A DNA stretch of 64,000 bases from Mikania micrantha. Lineage: Eukaryota > Streptophyta > Magnoliopsida > Asterales > Asteraceae. Position 1 is the stretch's first letter. Each line of letters starts with the position of its first letter. The translations under genes and the position numbers were made by a program. Shown here in pieces: positions 54,201 to 64,000 of the stretch. The stretch lies in assembly GCA_009363875.1 (NCBI GenBank), contig CM018694.1:25491415-25555414 (forward strand), given 5' to 3'. The notes under the pieces were generated by a model. That model was not told the DNA's origin. It ran no database searches and was given only the letters and a program-made list of their open reading frames with translations.

Positions 54201-55907
54201 CTGAAGATCTGGAGACATTATCTATATGGCACTAAGTGTACCATATTTACAGACCATAAGAGTCTGCAGCACATTTTTGATCAGAAGGAACTCAACATGC
54301 GACAACGCCGTTGGGTGGAACTTCTGAATGATTATGACTGTGTGATCAAGTACCATCCGGGAAAGGCAAATGTTGTAGCTGATGCCTTGAGCCGGAAGGA
54401 ACGGGTCGAACCCTTACGCGTTAGAGCAATGGGGATAACAGTGCAGACCAGTTTAAGAGACAAGATCATTCAAGCACAACAGGAATCAGTTGATAGAGGA
54501 AACTTGAAGAAAGAACTTGACTGCGGAGCAGAGAAACAATTAGAGACTAAGCCTGATGGAATGATCTACTACCAGGATCGTATATGGATTCCGGCGGTAG
54601 ATGAATTGAGAAAACTTATCTTCGATGAAGCACACAAGACAAAATACTCTGTTCATCCAGGCGCCGATAAAATGTACCAAGACTTGCGTGGATTTTATTG
54701 GTGGCCAGGAATGAAGAAAGACATAGCCGAGTACGTTGGTAAATGTCTAACGTGTGCGAAGGTAAAGGCGGAACACCAGAGACCGTCTGGTTTACTGGAA
54801 CAGCCTGAGATTCCGCTCTGGAAGTGGGAACAAATAGCTATGGATTTCATTACCAAGCTACCCCGCACTTCCAGTGGTCACGATACGATTTGGGTGATCA
54901 TAGATCGTTTAACAAAATCTGCTCATTTCTTGCCGATGCGTGAGACATTCACGATGGATAAGCTGGCAAGATTGTACATCAATGAGATAGTGGTACGCCA
55001 CGGTGTGCCATTGTCTATTATTTCTGATAGAGATAGCAGATTTACATCGAGGTTCTGGCAATCACTGCAGAAATCTCTAGGGACACAGTTAAATCTAAGT
55101 ACAGCTTACCATCCACAAACGGACGGCCAAAGCGAACGTACGATTCAGACCCTAGAAGATATGTTAAGAACCTGTATTTTGGATTTCGGTGGGAATTGGG
55201 ATTCTCATTTGCCACTGATTGAGTTCTCCTACAATAACAGTTATCACAGCAGTATCGGATGTGCACCATTCGAGGCTCTCTATGGCCGGAAATGCCGATC
55301 ACCGATCTGTTGGACTGAAGTTGGAGATAATCGTATAACTGGACCAGAGCTTATTCAGGAAACCACTGACAAGATTGCTCAGATTCAGAGAAGATTGCAA
55401 GCTACAAGAAGCAGACAGAAAAGCTATGCCGACAAACGGCGTAAGCCGTTGGAATTTCAAGTGGGAGACCGTGTCATGTTGAAGGTTTCCACATGGAAAG
55501 GCGTAGTTCGTTTTGGAACAAAAGGCAAGTTAGCACCACGATACGTAGGACCGTTCGAAATCATCGAACGTATTGGTCCTGTGGAGTATAGACTGAGATT
55601 ACCAGATGAACTCAGTGGTGTGCATAACGTGTTTCACGTCTCGAATTTAAAGAAATGCCTTGCTGACGAATCACTCGTCATTCCGCTCGAAGAGATTCAA
55701 GTTGATGATCAGTTGCATTTTGTCGAAGAACCTTTAGAGATTGTGGATCGCAAAGTTAAGCAACTGAGACGAAGTCGTATTCCGATAGTAAAGGTTCGTT
55801 GGAATTCAAGACGCGGACCCGAGTTTACTTGGGAACGTGAAGATCACATGAAGTTAAAGTATCCCCAATTGTTTGATGAGGAAGCTGTACCCGATAACAA
55901 TTCTTAA
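51234..55907 (+). CDS. gag-pol: Family B gag-pol polyprotein, unit 1 (intact)
   Basis: 1,557 aa from the ATG at 51234 (MPPRRQPPLLTS); an in-frame start at 51177 adds 19 residues but the MPPRR start fits the family better. Order: poly-Pro stretch of 13 prolines (~24-36), Gag core (~100-270), zinc knuckles (last CFNCGEQGHFAKNC at 403), protease DTGA (D462), RT FIDDILIYS (D798/D799), RNase H (YCDASHQGLG), integrase with HHCC finger (GKCLTC) and D,D,E core (ISDRDSRF, GQSERTIQTLEDM), and C-terminal chromodomain (PIVKVRWNSRRGPEFTWERE) that would steer integration to marked chromatin. All key residues I checked are present. No leader ORF lies between PBS and gag, unlike family A. Confidence 0.95.
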   Translation: MPPRRQPPLLTSTQDQAPHSSTPSPNDSPPPPPPPPPPPPPLITEASGSGTTPILDPTTIALVTLLSSQMTNQMKAAIPEMFNLLRNEINNTGNSSGEASGNTGGTTHYSYKSFVECKPPSFSGSEGAVGLIQWIEKIETTLDLCSCPEHHKVRYSAGTFNKRALTWWNGQINARGREEAMAMPWEDFKTLMRTEFCPKNELQKLEIELSNHVMKGADHMGYTTRYHELVALVPDMVPTLEKRIDRYVGGLPACIQGMVVSANPTTVESAVRLSGKLTDLMVASGVLKKEADTGKRKEESSKKPQHQQHPKKKQKFIKNYTVATPLNQVAAAQQNVPKRQYTGPHPLCTKCQYHHAANNQCRQCTGCGRKGHWVQQCRLTPNPAVNNAALALPPPANQNNGGCFNCGEQGHFAKNCPKKAQQAVQAPRGRAFVIGAPAARQDPNVVTGTFLLHDFYASVLFDTGADQSFISGDFACQLDSIEEQLDSPYIIEVANGKQITVSTVYRNCPLTLNGHTFAIDLIPMELGSFDIIVGMDWLSSNRVEVICSEKLLRVPLPDDRVLEVRRDQAKRSVKIISCIKARKCLQKQCVAFLAHVVEKEKDKKKIQDVPVVKEYPEVFPEDLPGLPPVRPVEFRIDLVPGATPVAKSPYRLAPSEMQELSNQLQELLDKGFIRPSYSPWGAPVLFVKKKDGSFRMCIDYRELNKLTIKNRYPLPRIDDLFDQLQGAQYFSKIDLRSGYHQLRVQDEDIPKTAFRTRYGHYAFLVMPFGLTNAPAVFMDLMNRVCKPYLDQFVIVFIDDILIYSKSKAEHEQHLRKILELLMEQKLYAKFSKCEFWLREVQFLGHVVNSEGIHVDPAKIEAIKNWDTPRTPTEIRSFLGLAGYYRRFISNFSKIALPLTKLTQKNEPFVWEQKQEDAFQTLKQKLCNAPILSLPEGCDDFVVYCDASHQGLGCVLMQRDKVIAYASRQLKVHEKNYTTHDLELGAVICALKIWRHYLYGTKCTIFTDHKSLQHIFDQKELNMRQRRWVELLNDYDCVIKYHPGKANVVADALSRKERVEPLRVRAMGITVQTSLRDKIIQAQQESVDRGNLKKELDCGAEKQLETKPDGMIYYQDRIWIPAVDELRKLIFDEAHKTKYSVHPGADKMYQDLRGFYWWPGMKKDIAEYVGKCLTCAKVKAEHQRPSGLLEQPEIPLWKWEQIAMDFITKLPRTSSGHDTIWVIIDRLTKSAHFLPMRETFTMDKLARLYINEIVVRHGVPLSIISDRDSRFTSRFWQSLQKSLGTQLNLSTAYHPQTDGQSERTIQTLEDMLRTCILDFGGNWDSHLPLIEFSYNNSYHSSIGCAPFEALYGRKCRSPICWTEVGDNRITGPELIQETTDKIAQIQRRLQATRSRQKSYADKRRKPLEFQVGDRVMLKVSTWKGVVRFGTKGKLAPRYVGPFEIIERIGPVEYRLRLPDELSGVHNVFHVSNLKKCLADESLVIPLEEIQVDDQLHFVEEPLEIVDRKVKQLRRSRIPIVKVRWNSRRGPEFTWEREDHMKLKYPQLFDEEAVPDNNS

Positions 55908-55941
55908 ATTTCGGGACGAAATTTCTCTAACAAGGGGAGAC
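55908..55941 (+). other. Family B 3' end with polypurine tract
   Basis: TTTCGGGACGAAATTTC, able to form a hairpin, then AACAAGGGGAGAC directly before the LTR start. AAGGGGAGA is the likely polypurine tract. Single copy, unlike family A. Confidence 0.8.
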
Positions 55942-58900
55942 TGTAACATCAGTGCCGGAACCGTCACCGGAACAGTGATCGTAAACAGTACGTGAACAGT
56001 AATCAGGTGCAAATTTCAAGTAATTCAGTGTATTTCATATTCATGTCAAGTTTCAGTATCATTTCTTGTTATCAAAACAGTGAATTCATAACCATTTCAG
56101 AGAAACAAGTTCAGAACAATGGTTCTTGAGTCGGATAATTATCTGGCAACACAGAACCATCATGTGATTAATTGTTAGGATTTTATTATGTATAAACGTA
56201 TGTGAGAATTTACAGAACAAAACAACAAGGATATTGTTAAGTGAATGCTAAACCGACGAATTATTCGTATAGGTGACGATCTGTACGAATAAATCTAAAA
56301 GTTTAAACGTTCTGAATGATATTCAATAATTAGAAAACAATATTGAAAAGTGTAGTTATCGTCGTGTTTGATCGGGTGACGATTCGAACAAATACGCGCG
56401 ATAACCGCGCGATTCGATTTAAATGTTAAATAAACATTTTATAATTTAAATAATTATAAGATATTTAGTTAATTTATTTGGAATCACAATCTAAAATAAA
56501 TTTTATGATTCTAATTTAAAACCGAGTCGTTTCGTAACGAAAACGACGAGAACCGGTGTTTTTACGCGAAACCACGCGAAACCGAACGAACCCGAACAAA
56601 CCCGGTAAATTTGGAAGCAATTATTATGGCATTCAATGCCATAATCAACCCCAACTACCAGCTTTCATCACCATCATCGTTCTCTCTCTCTCTCTAACTT
56701 TCTCTCTCTAGAAAACTCACCTTCTCTCTACGATTTCTCCTTCATTTCTCCACGAAATCGAACCATTTTGGTGTCTAAACGACCACCATCACTTGTAGAT
56801 CGTGAAAGTACAACCGATCTAAGCTTTTCTCCGTTTGATTCGAGGTAAAAATCCGATTTTGTCACGGTTTTAGGGTTTTGAAAACCCTATCTTTGAACCC
56901 ACATAGAAACCGGTTTTAACCCATCTTGACCCTTAGGATTCACTCCATTACACCTTAGGATGATGTGGGAACGAACCTCCTTTCATCTCCTTGGTCGATT
57001 CACTGAGAATCGGGTGCAACTACTCTAGGGCTGTCGCGGCCGAATGAGCCTCCACAGATGGTCGAATGGCCTCTCACCCTTGGCCGAATCACTCCTTATT
57101 CGCCGAATGGCTCCTAGACTAAGCCACCCTCATTCGCCGAATGTGTAGGAGCCGAACCAGATCCCATTCGCCGAATGTCCCATCAACCCTCATTCGCCGA
57201 ATGGCCAAGGCCTCCTTCGGCCAGCCCACTCATTCGGCCAAGCAGCTCAGTCGCTGGCCAGCTCTCTTTCGGCCAAATCCCATGCGGCCCACATTCGGCC
57301 AAGGCCCATTCGACAGTAACCCTGATTCGCCATGGTACTCCATTCGACCAGCCCACTTCGTCCACAGTCATTCGATCGGGGTTGCTCATCCGGCCATAGC
57401 TATTCGATCGGAGTTGTTTTGGTTAAAGGTGTGGATGGGATAACATGTTATGTGTGTGTGTGTGTATGCATGGAGAAAAGTATTAGGGTTTCTAGTTCAT
57501 TCAAACAACTAAAGAGGGATCATTAGGATTCATTACTCAAGCCTAACGCATCGGGATTTCATTGTAATGTCATATGGATCAAAAACAATAACCTAAGGTT
57601 CAAGTGTTTATTTAAATATTAACACTTAAACCCTAGGATGTTCTATAAAACATATAACTAAATTAGATGGTTTTCATAAACTATCAAGATTGAGTTAAAC
57701 AAGAAGCTAATATGAAAAAGCCTAATACATGGGCCGAAAGTGGCCAAATGGGCCCCACTTAGGCCCATCACCTTTAAATTTTATGTCCTTATAAACAAAA
57801 TGAGGTTTTAGTAAAAGTAAAAGATCCATAAACTTTATTAAATTATACTAAGTAATGTTTTCTAAATAATTTACTTGGAATGAAATAATTAGAACATGAT
57901 ATGATTAAAGTCTTTAAAGGGTTAATTGGGGATATGGGTTACTAACGGGTAATGAATTAGACTAAGTTAGATGAAGTCTTAGAAGCACGTTAGTAATCTA
58001 GGACACTTAGTTGCACACCGAGACCAAACCCTAGTTGCGACGTCTATTATAAGTACTTATCGTATTGTGAATTCTCTTAAAACAAATCAGGTACTCAAGA
58101 TACTTAAGCTACAACCAACGAGCGCGCATTTTGTGGTAATTCTATACACAGCAACACAGGTGAGTTCATTGCCCCTTTTCTAAACATTTTTGTTTTAAAA
58201 CGCGGGGCTGAGAAGCATGCGTAAACTGTTTTTATTTAAACTGTTTATTTAAATGCTTTTATTTATTATATGTTTTACATATATATGTTTGTGGATACTC
58301 CTAGACTCCTGTCTAGGAAATTATTGAACAGATCAAGTGATTTAATAAATTTAAGTACTCTTATGAGTAATACCTTAAATTTAAATCCTAAATCAACCCT
58401 TAGTCCATCAAGCTCAAATTCAAGAATCTAAATTCAAAGTGAAATCAAATGAACATAATCAAGAGATCATATTCAAGGGAATCATAACTCAGTGTGTGAT
58501 CTGAGACCCAAGAATCATAATCAAATCAATTATCATTGGAAATCATGGAAATTCAAAGAATCAAGAATCAAGAGACTCAGGAAATCATGAATCATAAATG
58601 TGTGTGAATCATTGAAATAATGAAATCATTATGATCTAATGAAATCATTAACACTCAAGTTAAGGTGGATGTCAGTTGTATAGGGAATCAATATCACGTG
58701 TAACACACATATAAAGTCCCACTCAGAAGCAGAAGACCTTTGGGTCAGGCTGTAACGGGCAATAACATGAACTATCAAATGATCATTATCAAAATCAAAA
58801 TCTTGAGAATCAAGAGATCAAGAATCACAGGATATCCTTAAAGTCCCCGCTTGTACAGAAGACCTGTGGGTCAAGCTGTAAGGGCAAAACATTAAAGTCC

Positions 58901-59840
58901 CCGCGTGTACAGAAGACCTTTGGGTCAAGCTGTAAGGGCAAAACATTAAAATCCCGTTCAGTTCAGGTGTACTCCTTGTGAGTTATGCCTGACATGGGTC
59001 ATGTGTGAGAGGTTACAACTTGGACAACCACCAACAACTAAGTCTAACTGATTGAGTAAAATTACACTCAATCATCATGTCTTAGTTGCATTTAAATGTT
59101 TTATTTAATTAATAAATTAAATATTTGACATTTTACTATTATTACTGACTTTTGAGTAATCTTATATCTATGATCAAGATCAAGAGGGTCAAAGGCAATT
59201 CAGGTTTCAAAATCATAATCAGATACAAAGGTGTTGGGTAAAAATGCTTAATTATCATTAACAACAGTGTCCTATGCGGATTAGTATGTGGTGGGACGTC
59301 GTCTGGGCGGGGTTGTAGCCTTGACCCAGGGGTATGCCCTATATATAAGCATACCGATCTGGATGATACATGTGGTGTTAATGAGGTTAGGGTCTTTACC
59401 AAAGGAGGCTTTCAAATCATTTTCAAATCATAGAACTCTATGAACTCACCAACCATGTGTTGACTTGATTTTTGCATGACTTCTCAGGTGACGAACAGGT
59501 CAACTAAGGAGTTATTCCTTTTGGACTAGGACTTCAGATAGAAGACTTAGCTTTTTGGACCTGCATATAGTTTGAAGACATCATTACACAAATTATTTTG
59601 TATATCTTGTGTAAATACAAGATAGAAATATATGATGTTTATGGTAGATTTACATTGTTAAATTATAAACAATACTGATGTAATTTAACTTTGTAATTCT
59701 ATTATATTTAGCTTTTCTCATTAGTATCATGTGCAATGTAAACAATCTGATCATCACGATTATCACTCACGATATCGCGCCCCGGGAACCTTCCGCCCGA
59801 CGGGACAACCGATCCTATCCCGCCGGCTCGGGGTGTGACA
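55942..59840 (+). repeat. Family B LTR, second copy (3,899 bp)
   Basis: Same length and layout as the first copy. Visible differences are A/G at 56171, G/A at 57029 and T/A at 58609 relative to the first LTR. Three changes in 3.9 kb is about 0.08 percent. There is no target duplication between the units. Confidence 0.93.
58160..59487 (+). other. Predicted intron inside family B LTR, copy 2 (1,328 bp)
   Basis: Same donor ACAG/GTGAGT and acceptor TTCTCAG/GTGACG as the first LTR. Confidence 0.6.
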
Positions 59841-59843
59841 GAT

Positions 59844-59856
59844 TGGTATCAGAGCC
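59844..59856 (+). other. PBS, initiator tRNA-Met, family B unit 2
   Basis: TGGTATCAGAGCC as in unit 1. Confidence 0.95.
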
Positions 59857-60014
59857 ATGGTTATAGAGAAATATAGGTCATTTGTTTAAACGGTTTGGCC
59901 TAGACTATAACCTAGGGACCCTGCATGTAGAGAACTTAGGATTTAAGACTTATTGCATTGCGTCTTCTGCATTCGATCATTGCACTAACCAATATTCATT
60001 TGGTTATGATCAGA

Positions 60015-63000
60015 ATGCCGCCACGAAGACAACCTCCGCTGTTGACATCAACACAAGACCAAGCTCCACACTCCTCGACGCCATCGCCAAATGACTCACC
60101 ACCGCCACCTCCTCCACCGCCTCCACCTCCTCCTCCACTGATCACCGAGGCATCAGGTTCGGGAACAACTCCTATACTGGATCCTACCACCATCGCTTTG
60201 GTGACACTACTGAGCAGCCAGATGACCAATCAGATGAAGGCGGCGATACCGGAGATGTTCAACCTTCTCCGTAATGAGATCAACAACACTGGAAATTCAT
60301 CAGGAGAAGCCAGTGGAAATACTGGTGGTACTACTCACTATTCCTACAAGTCTTTTGTGGAATGCAAACCGCCTAGTTTTAGCGGATCTGAAGGAGCCGT
60401 TGGATTAATCCAATGGATCGAAAAGATTGAGACTACTCTGGATCTCTGTAGCTGTCCAGAGCACCATAAGGTCCGCTACTCTGCTGGAACATTCAACAAG
60501 CGGGCTCTGACCTGGTGGAATGGTCAGATCAACGCCCGAGGAAGAGAAGAAGCCATGGCCATGCCATGGGAGGATTTCAAGACACTGATGCGAACAGAGT
60601 TCTGCCCCAAGAATGAGCTGCAGAAACTGGAGATTGAATTATCCAACCATGTGATGAAAGGGGCTGATCACATGGGGTATACAACTCGTTATCATGAGTT
60701 AGTTGCTTTGGTGCCCGACATGGTACCTACTTTGGAGAAGAGGATTGATAGATATGTGGGTGGACTTCCCGCCTGCATTCAGGGAATGGTTGTTTCAGCC
60801 AACCCTACTACTGTTGAATCTGCAGTGAGACTGTCTGGAAAACTCACTGATCTGATGGTTGCCTCTGGAGTTCTGAAGAAAGAGGCTGACACTGGCAAGA
60901 GAAAGGAAGAGTCTTCAAAGAAGCCACAACATCAGCAACACCCAAAGAAGAAGCAGAAGTTCATAAAGAATTACACTGTGGCTACTCCCCTGAATCAAGT
61001 AGCAGCGGCACAACAAAATGTGCCCAAGAGACAATATACTGGCCCACATCCTTTGTGTACTAAATGCCAGTATCATCATGCTGCAAACAACCAGTGCCGT
61101 CAATGCACGGGTTGTGGAAGAAAAGGGCACTGGGTTCAGCAGTGCAGACTGACACCAAATCCAGCAGTTAACAATGCTGCTCTAGCACTTCCTCCACCAG
61201 CTAATCAGAACAATGGTGGATGCTTCAACTGTGGCGAACAAGGCCACTTTGCAAAGAACTGCCCGAAGAAAGCACAACAAGCAGTTCAAGCTCCTCGTGG
61301 AAGAGCTTTTGTTATTGGAGCACCAGCTGCACGCCAGGACCCAAATGTGGTCACTGGTACGTTTCTCTTACATGACTTTTATGCATCTGTTCTATTTGAC
61401 ACTGGTGCGGATCAGAGTTTTATCTCTGGCGATTTTGCATGCCAACTAGATTCAATAGAGGAACAGTTAGATTCCCCTTACATTATAGAAGTAGCTAATG
61501 GAAAACAGATCACGGTTAGTACAGTATACAGGAATTGCCCGTTGACACTCAATGGTCATACATTTGCCATCGACTTGATACCGATGGAGTTGGGTAGTTT
61601 CGACATCATTGTTGGAATGGATTGGCTTTCCTCTAACCGAGTGGAAGTCATCTGTTCTGAGAAGCTGCTTCGAGTTCCATTGCCCGATGATCGTGTATTG
61701 GAAGTCAGAAGGGACCAAGCAAAACGAAGTGTCAAAATCATTTCTTGCATAAAGGCGCGTAAGTGTTTACAGAAGCAGTGTGTAGCTTTCCTAGCTCATG
61801 TGGTGGAAAAAGAGAAAGACAAGAAGAAGATACAAGACGTACCAGTAGTGAAGGAATATCCAGAAGTATTTCCTGAAGACCTACCAGGTTTGCCTCCTGT
61901 GCGACCGGTAGAGTTCCGAATCGACTTAGTTCCTGGAGCAACTCCTGTTGCTAAATCTCCTTATCGGTTAGCACCTTCGGAGATGCAGGAATTGTCGAAC
62001 CAGTTGCAGGAATTATTGGATAAAGGATTCATTAGACCGAGCTACTCACCTTGGGGAGCTCCGGTCTTGTTTGTGAAGAAGAAAGACGGATCGTTCAGGA
62101 TGTGTATAGATTACAGGGAGCTAAACAAACTAACCATCAAGAATCGGTACCCATTGCCGAGGATTGATGATTTGTTTGACCAACTGCAAGGAGCTCAATA
62201 CTTTTCGAAGATTGATTTGCGGTCTGGTTATCATCAGCTCAGAGTTCAAGACGAAGACATACCGAAGACGGCTTTCCGAACCAGATACGGGCATTACGCA
62301 TTTTTAGTGATGCCTTTCGGACTAACAAATGCACCAGCGGTTTTCATGGATCTCATGAACCGAGTGTGCAAGCCGTATTTAGATCAGTTCGTTATCGTCT
62401 TCATCGATGACATACTGATTTATTCCAAGAGCAAAGCAGAACATGAACAACATCTCAGGAAAATCTTGGAACTGTTGATGGAACAGAAACTTTATGCCAA
62501 GTTCTCTAAGTGTGAATTTTGGTTAAGGGAAGTTCAGTTTCTTGGTCACGTAGTCAACAGTGAGGGAATACACGTAGATCCCGCCAAGATTGAAGCGATA
62601 AAGAACTGGGACACTCCGAGAACGCCAACGGAGATACGGTCTTTTCTGGGTTTGGCGGGTTATTATAGAAGGTTCATCTCGAACTTTTCTAAGATAGCTT
62701 TGCCTCTCACTAAGTTAACTCAGAAGAATGAACCGTTTGTCTGGGAGCAGAAACAAGAAGATGCTTTCCAGACATTAAAGCAGAAGTTATGTAATGCTCC
62801 AATCTTATCACTCCCAGAAGGATGTGACGACTTTGTAGTTTACTGTGACGCATCCCATCAGGGACTTGGTTGCGTACTGATGCAACGGGACAAAGTTATC
62901 GCCTATGCATCAAGACAGTTAAAAGTTCATGAGAAGAATTACACTACTCATGATCTTGAACTAGGAGCAGTGATCTGCGCACTGAAGATCTGGAGACATT

Positions 63001-64000
63001 ATCTATATGGCACTAAGTGTACCATATTTACAGACCATAAGAGTCTGCAGCACATTTTTGATCAGAAGGAACTCAACATGCGACAACGCCGTTGGGTGGA
63101 ACTTCTGAATGATTATGACTGTGTGATCAAGTACCATCCGGGAAAGGCAAATGTTGTAGCTGATGCCTTGAGCCGGAAGGAACGGGTCGAACCCTTACGC
63201 GTTAGAGCAATGGGGATAACAGTGCAGACCAGTTTAAGAGACAAGATCATTCAAGCACAACAGGAATCAGTTGATAGAGGAAACTTGAAGAAAGAACTTG
63301 ACTGCGGAGCAGAGAAACAATTAGAGACTAAGCCTGATGGAATGATCTACTACCAGGATCGTATATGGATTCCGGCGGTAGATGAATTGAGAAAACTTAT
63401 CTTCGATGAAGCACACAAGACAAAATACTCTGTTCATCCAGGCGCCGATAAAATGTACCAAGACTTGCGTGGATTTTATTGGTGGCCAGGAATGAAGAAA
63501 GACATAGCCGAGTACGTTGGTAAATGTCTAACGTGTGCGAAGGTAAAGGCGGAACACCAGAGACCGTCTGGTTTACTGGAACAGCCTGAGATTCCGCTCT
63601 GGAAGTGGGAACAAATAGCTATGGATTTCATTACCAAGCTACCCCGCACTTCCAGTGGTCACGATACGATTTGGGTGATCATAGATCGTTTAACAAAATC
63701 TGCTCATTTCTTGCCGATGCGTGAGACATTCACGATGGATAAGCTGGCAAGATTGTACATCAATGAGATAGTGGTACGCCACGGTGTGCCATTGTCTATT
63801 ATTTCTGATAGAGATAGCAGATTTACATCGAGGTTCTGGCAATCACTGCAGAAATCTCTAGGGACACAGTTAAATCTAAGTACAGCTTACCATCCACAAA
63901 CGGACGGCCAAAGCGAACGTACGATTCAGACCCTAGAAGATATGTTAAGAACCTGTATTTTGGATTTCGGTGGGAATTGGGATTCTCATTTGCCACTGAT
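60015..64000 (+). CDS. gag-pol: Family B gag-pol polyprotein, unit 2 (truncated by window end)
   Basis: Starts at the ATG equivalent to 51234 and is open to the window edge, covering about 1,328 of 1,557 residues: Gag, zinc knuckles, protease DTGA, RT, RNase H and most of the integrase. The C-terminal integrase region and chromodomain are outside. I saw no difference from unit 1 in the stretches compared, which makes the two units effectively identical. Confidence 0.93.
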   Translation, partial: MPPRRQPPLLTSTQDQAPHSSTPSPNDSPPPPPPPPPPPPPLITEASGSGTTPILDPTTIALVTLLSSQMTNQMKAAIPEMFNLLRNEINNTGNSSGEASGNTGGTTHYSYKSFVECKPPSFSGSEGAVGLIQWIEKIETTLDLCSCPEHHKVRYSAGTFNKRALTWWNGQINARGREEAMAMPWEDFKTLMRTEFCPKNELQKLEIELSNHVMKGADHMGYTTRYHELVALVPDMVPTLEKRIDRYVGGLPACIQGMVVSANPTTVESAVRLSGKLTDLMVASGVLKKEADTGKRKEESSKKPQHQQHPKKKQKFIKNYTVATPLNQVAAAQQNVPKRQYTGPHPLCTKCQYHHAANNQCRQCTGCGRKGHWVQQCRLTPNPAVNNAALALPPPANQNNGGCFNCGEQGHFAKNCPKKAQQAVQAPRGRAFVIGAPAARQDPNVVTGTFLLHDFYASVLFDTGADQSFISGDFACQLDSIEEQLDSPYIIEVANGKQITVSTVYRNCPLTLNGHTFAIDLIPMELGSFDIIVGMDWLSSNRVEVICSEKLLRVPLPDDRVLEVRRDQAKRSVKIISCIKARKCLQKQCVAFLAHVVEKEKDKKKIQDVPVVKEYPEVFPEDLPGLPPVRPVEFRIDLVPGATPVAKSPYRLAPSEMQELSNQLQELLDKGFIRPSYSPWGAPVLFVKKKDGSFRMCIDYRELNKLTIKNRYPLPRIDDLFDQLQGAQYFSKIDLRSGYHQLRVQDEDIPKTAFRTRYGHYAFLVMPFGLTNAPAVFMDLMNRVCKPYLDQFVIVFIDDILIYSKSKAEHEQHLRKILELLMEQKLYAKFSKCEFWLREVQFLGHVVNSEGIHVDPAKIEAIKNWDTPRTPTEIRSFLGLAGYYRRFISNFSKIALPLTKLTQKNEPFVWEQKQEDAFQTLKQKLCNAPILSLPEGCDDFVVYCDASHQGLGCVLMQRDKVIAYASRQLKVHEKNYTTHDLELGAVICALKIWRHYLYGTKCTIFTDHKSLQHIFDQKELNMRQRRWVELLNDYDCVIKYHPGKANVVADALSRKERVEPLRVRAMGITVQTSLRDKIIQAQQESVDRGNLKKELDCGAEKQLETKPDGMIYYQDRIWIPAVDELRKLIFDEAHKTKYSVHPGADKMYQDLRGFYWWPGMKKDIAEYVGKCLTCAKVKAEHQRPSGLLEQPEIPLWKWEQIAMDFITKLPRTSSGHDTIWVIIDRLTKSAHFLPMRETFTMDKLARLYINEIVVRHGVPLSIISDRDSRFTSRFWQSLQKSLGTQLNLSTAYHPQTDGQSERTIQTLEDMLRTCILDFGGNWDSHLPL

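Larger units (their letters stand above)
47161..64000 (+). mobile_element. Family B chromovirus tandem array, LTR-int-LTR-int (cut by window)
   Basis: Two 3,899-bp LTRs (47161-51059 and 55942-59840), one complete internal region and a second internal region running off the window, all in one orientation with an 8,781-base period. Initiator-Met PBS, single gag-pol ORF and chromodomain place it near family A in the Tekay/Del-like chromoviruses. I found only three differences between the two LTRs and none in the internal stretches I compared, so the array is very recent or, possibly, an assembly duplication. Confidence 0.9.

Noticed and set aside
1..64000. CRISPR arrays, bacterial operons, rRNA genes
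   Set aside because: No regularly spaced short repeats with unique spacers, no ribosome-binding-site-linked gene strings, and no rRNA-like sequence; everything fits plant LTR elements.

Overview
This window is plant nuclear DNA made almost entirely of nested LTR retrotransposons. No host gene, rRNA gene, CRISPR array or bacterial feature was found. A eudicot genome rich in large LTR elements is indicated, and Asteraceae is my best guess. The guess rests on the downstream ORF of the copia element, which from memory resembles ORFs common in Asteraceae copia elements; no database search was possible. All comparisons were made by eye, and positions in proteins are counted from the start codon I prefer.

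Layout. (1) 1-12796, minus strand: a decayed Sirevirus-like Ty1/copia element with 5' LTR, PBS, gag, pol, a long spacer and a third ORF. Its 3' end lies left of the window, and its third ORF carries a 1,051-bp tandem duplication. (2) 12797-13307: about 0.5 kb of unassigned DNA. (3) 13308-47160, plus strand: an Athila-type Ty3/gypsy element (1,696-bp 5' LTR, tRNA-Asp-type PBS, broken gag, pro, RT, RH, IN and the start of a downstream ORF). It is split by two insertions. (4) First insertion, inside the Athila RT: a solo LTR of chromovirus family B (18273-19317 plus 40008-43089, 4-5 bp target duplication). That solo LTR is itself split by a 20.7-kb tandem array of chromovirus family A, LTR-int-LTR-int-LTR at 19318-40002, bounded by a single gaatt duplication. 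(5) Second insertion, inside the Athila downstream ORF: a family B array from 47161 past the right edge, LTR-int-LTR-int(cut). Its two 3,899-bp LTRs show only three differences that I found.

The two chromovirus families (Tekay/Del-like, initiator-Met PBS, single gag-pol ORF, C-terminal chromodomain) are the youngest and best preserved parts. Family A carries an extra ORF between the PBS and gag-pol: a 216-aa protein with a SUMO-interaction-like N-terminus, an acidic repeat, a basic nuclear-localisation-like stretch and a coiled coil. This is the best candidate for an undescribed function here. Both families also appear to carry an intron inside the LTR, with matching 3' splice-site contexts, and family A LTRs contain a tRNA-like pol III unit.

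Inferred order of events: copia and Athila insertions are old (many stops and frameshifts); family B then entered the Athila RT and was reduced to a solo LTR; family A entered that LTR and became a tandem array by LTR-LTR recombination; the right-hand family B array is very recent.
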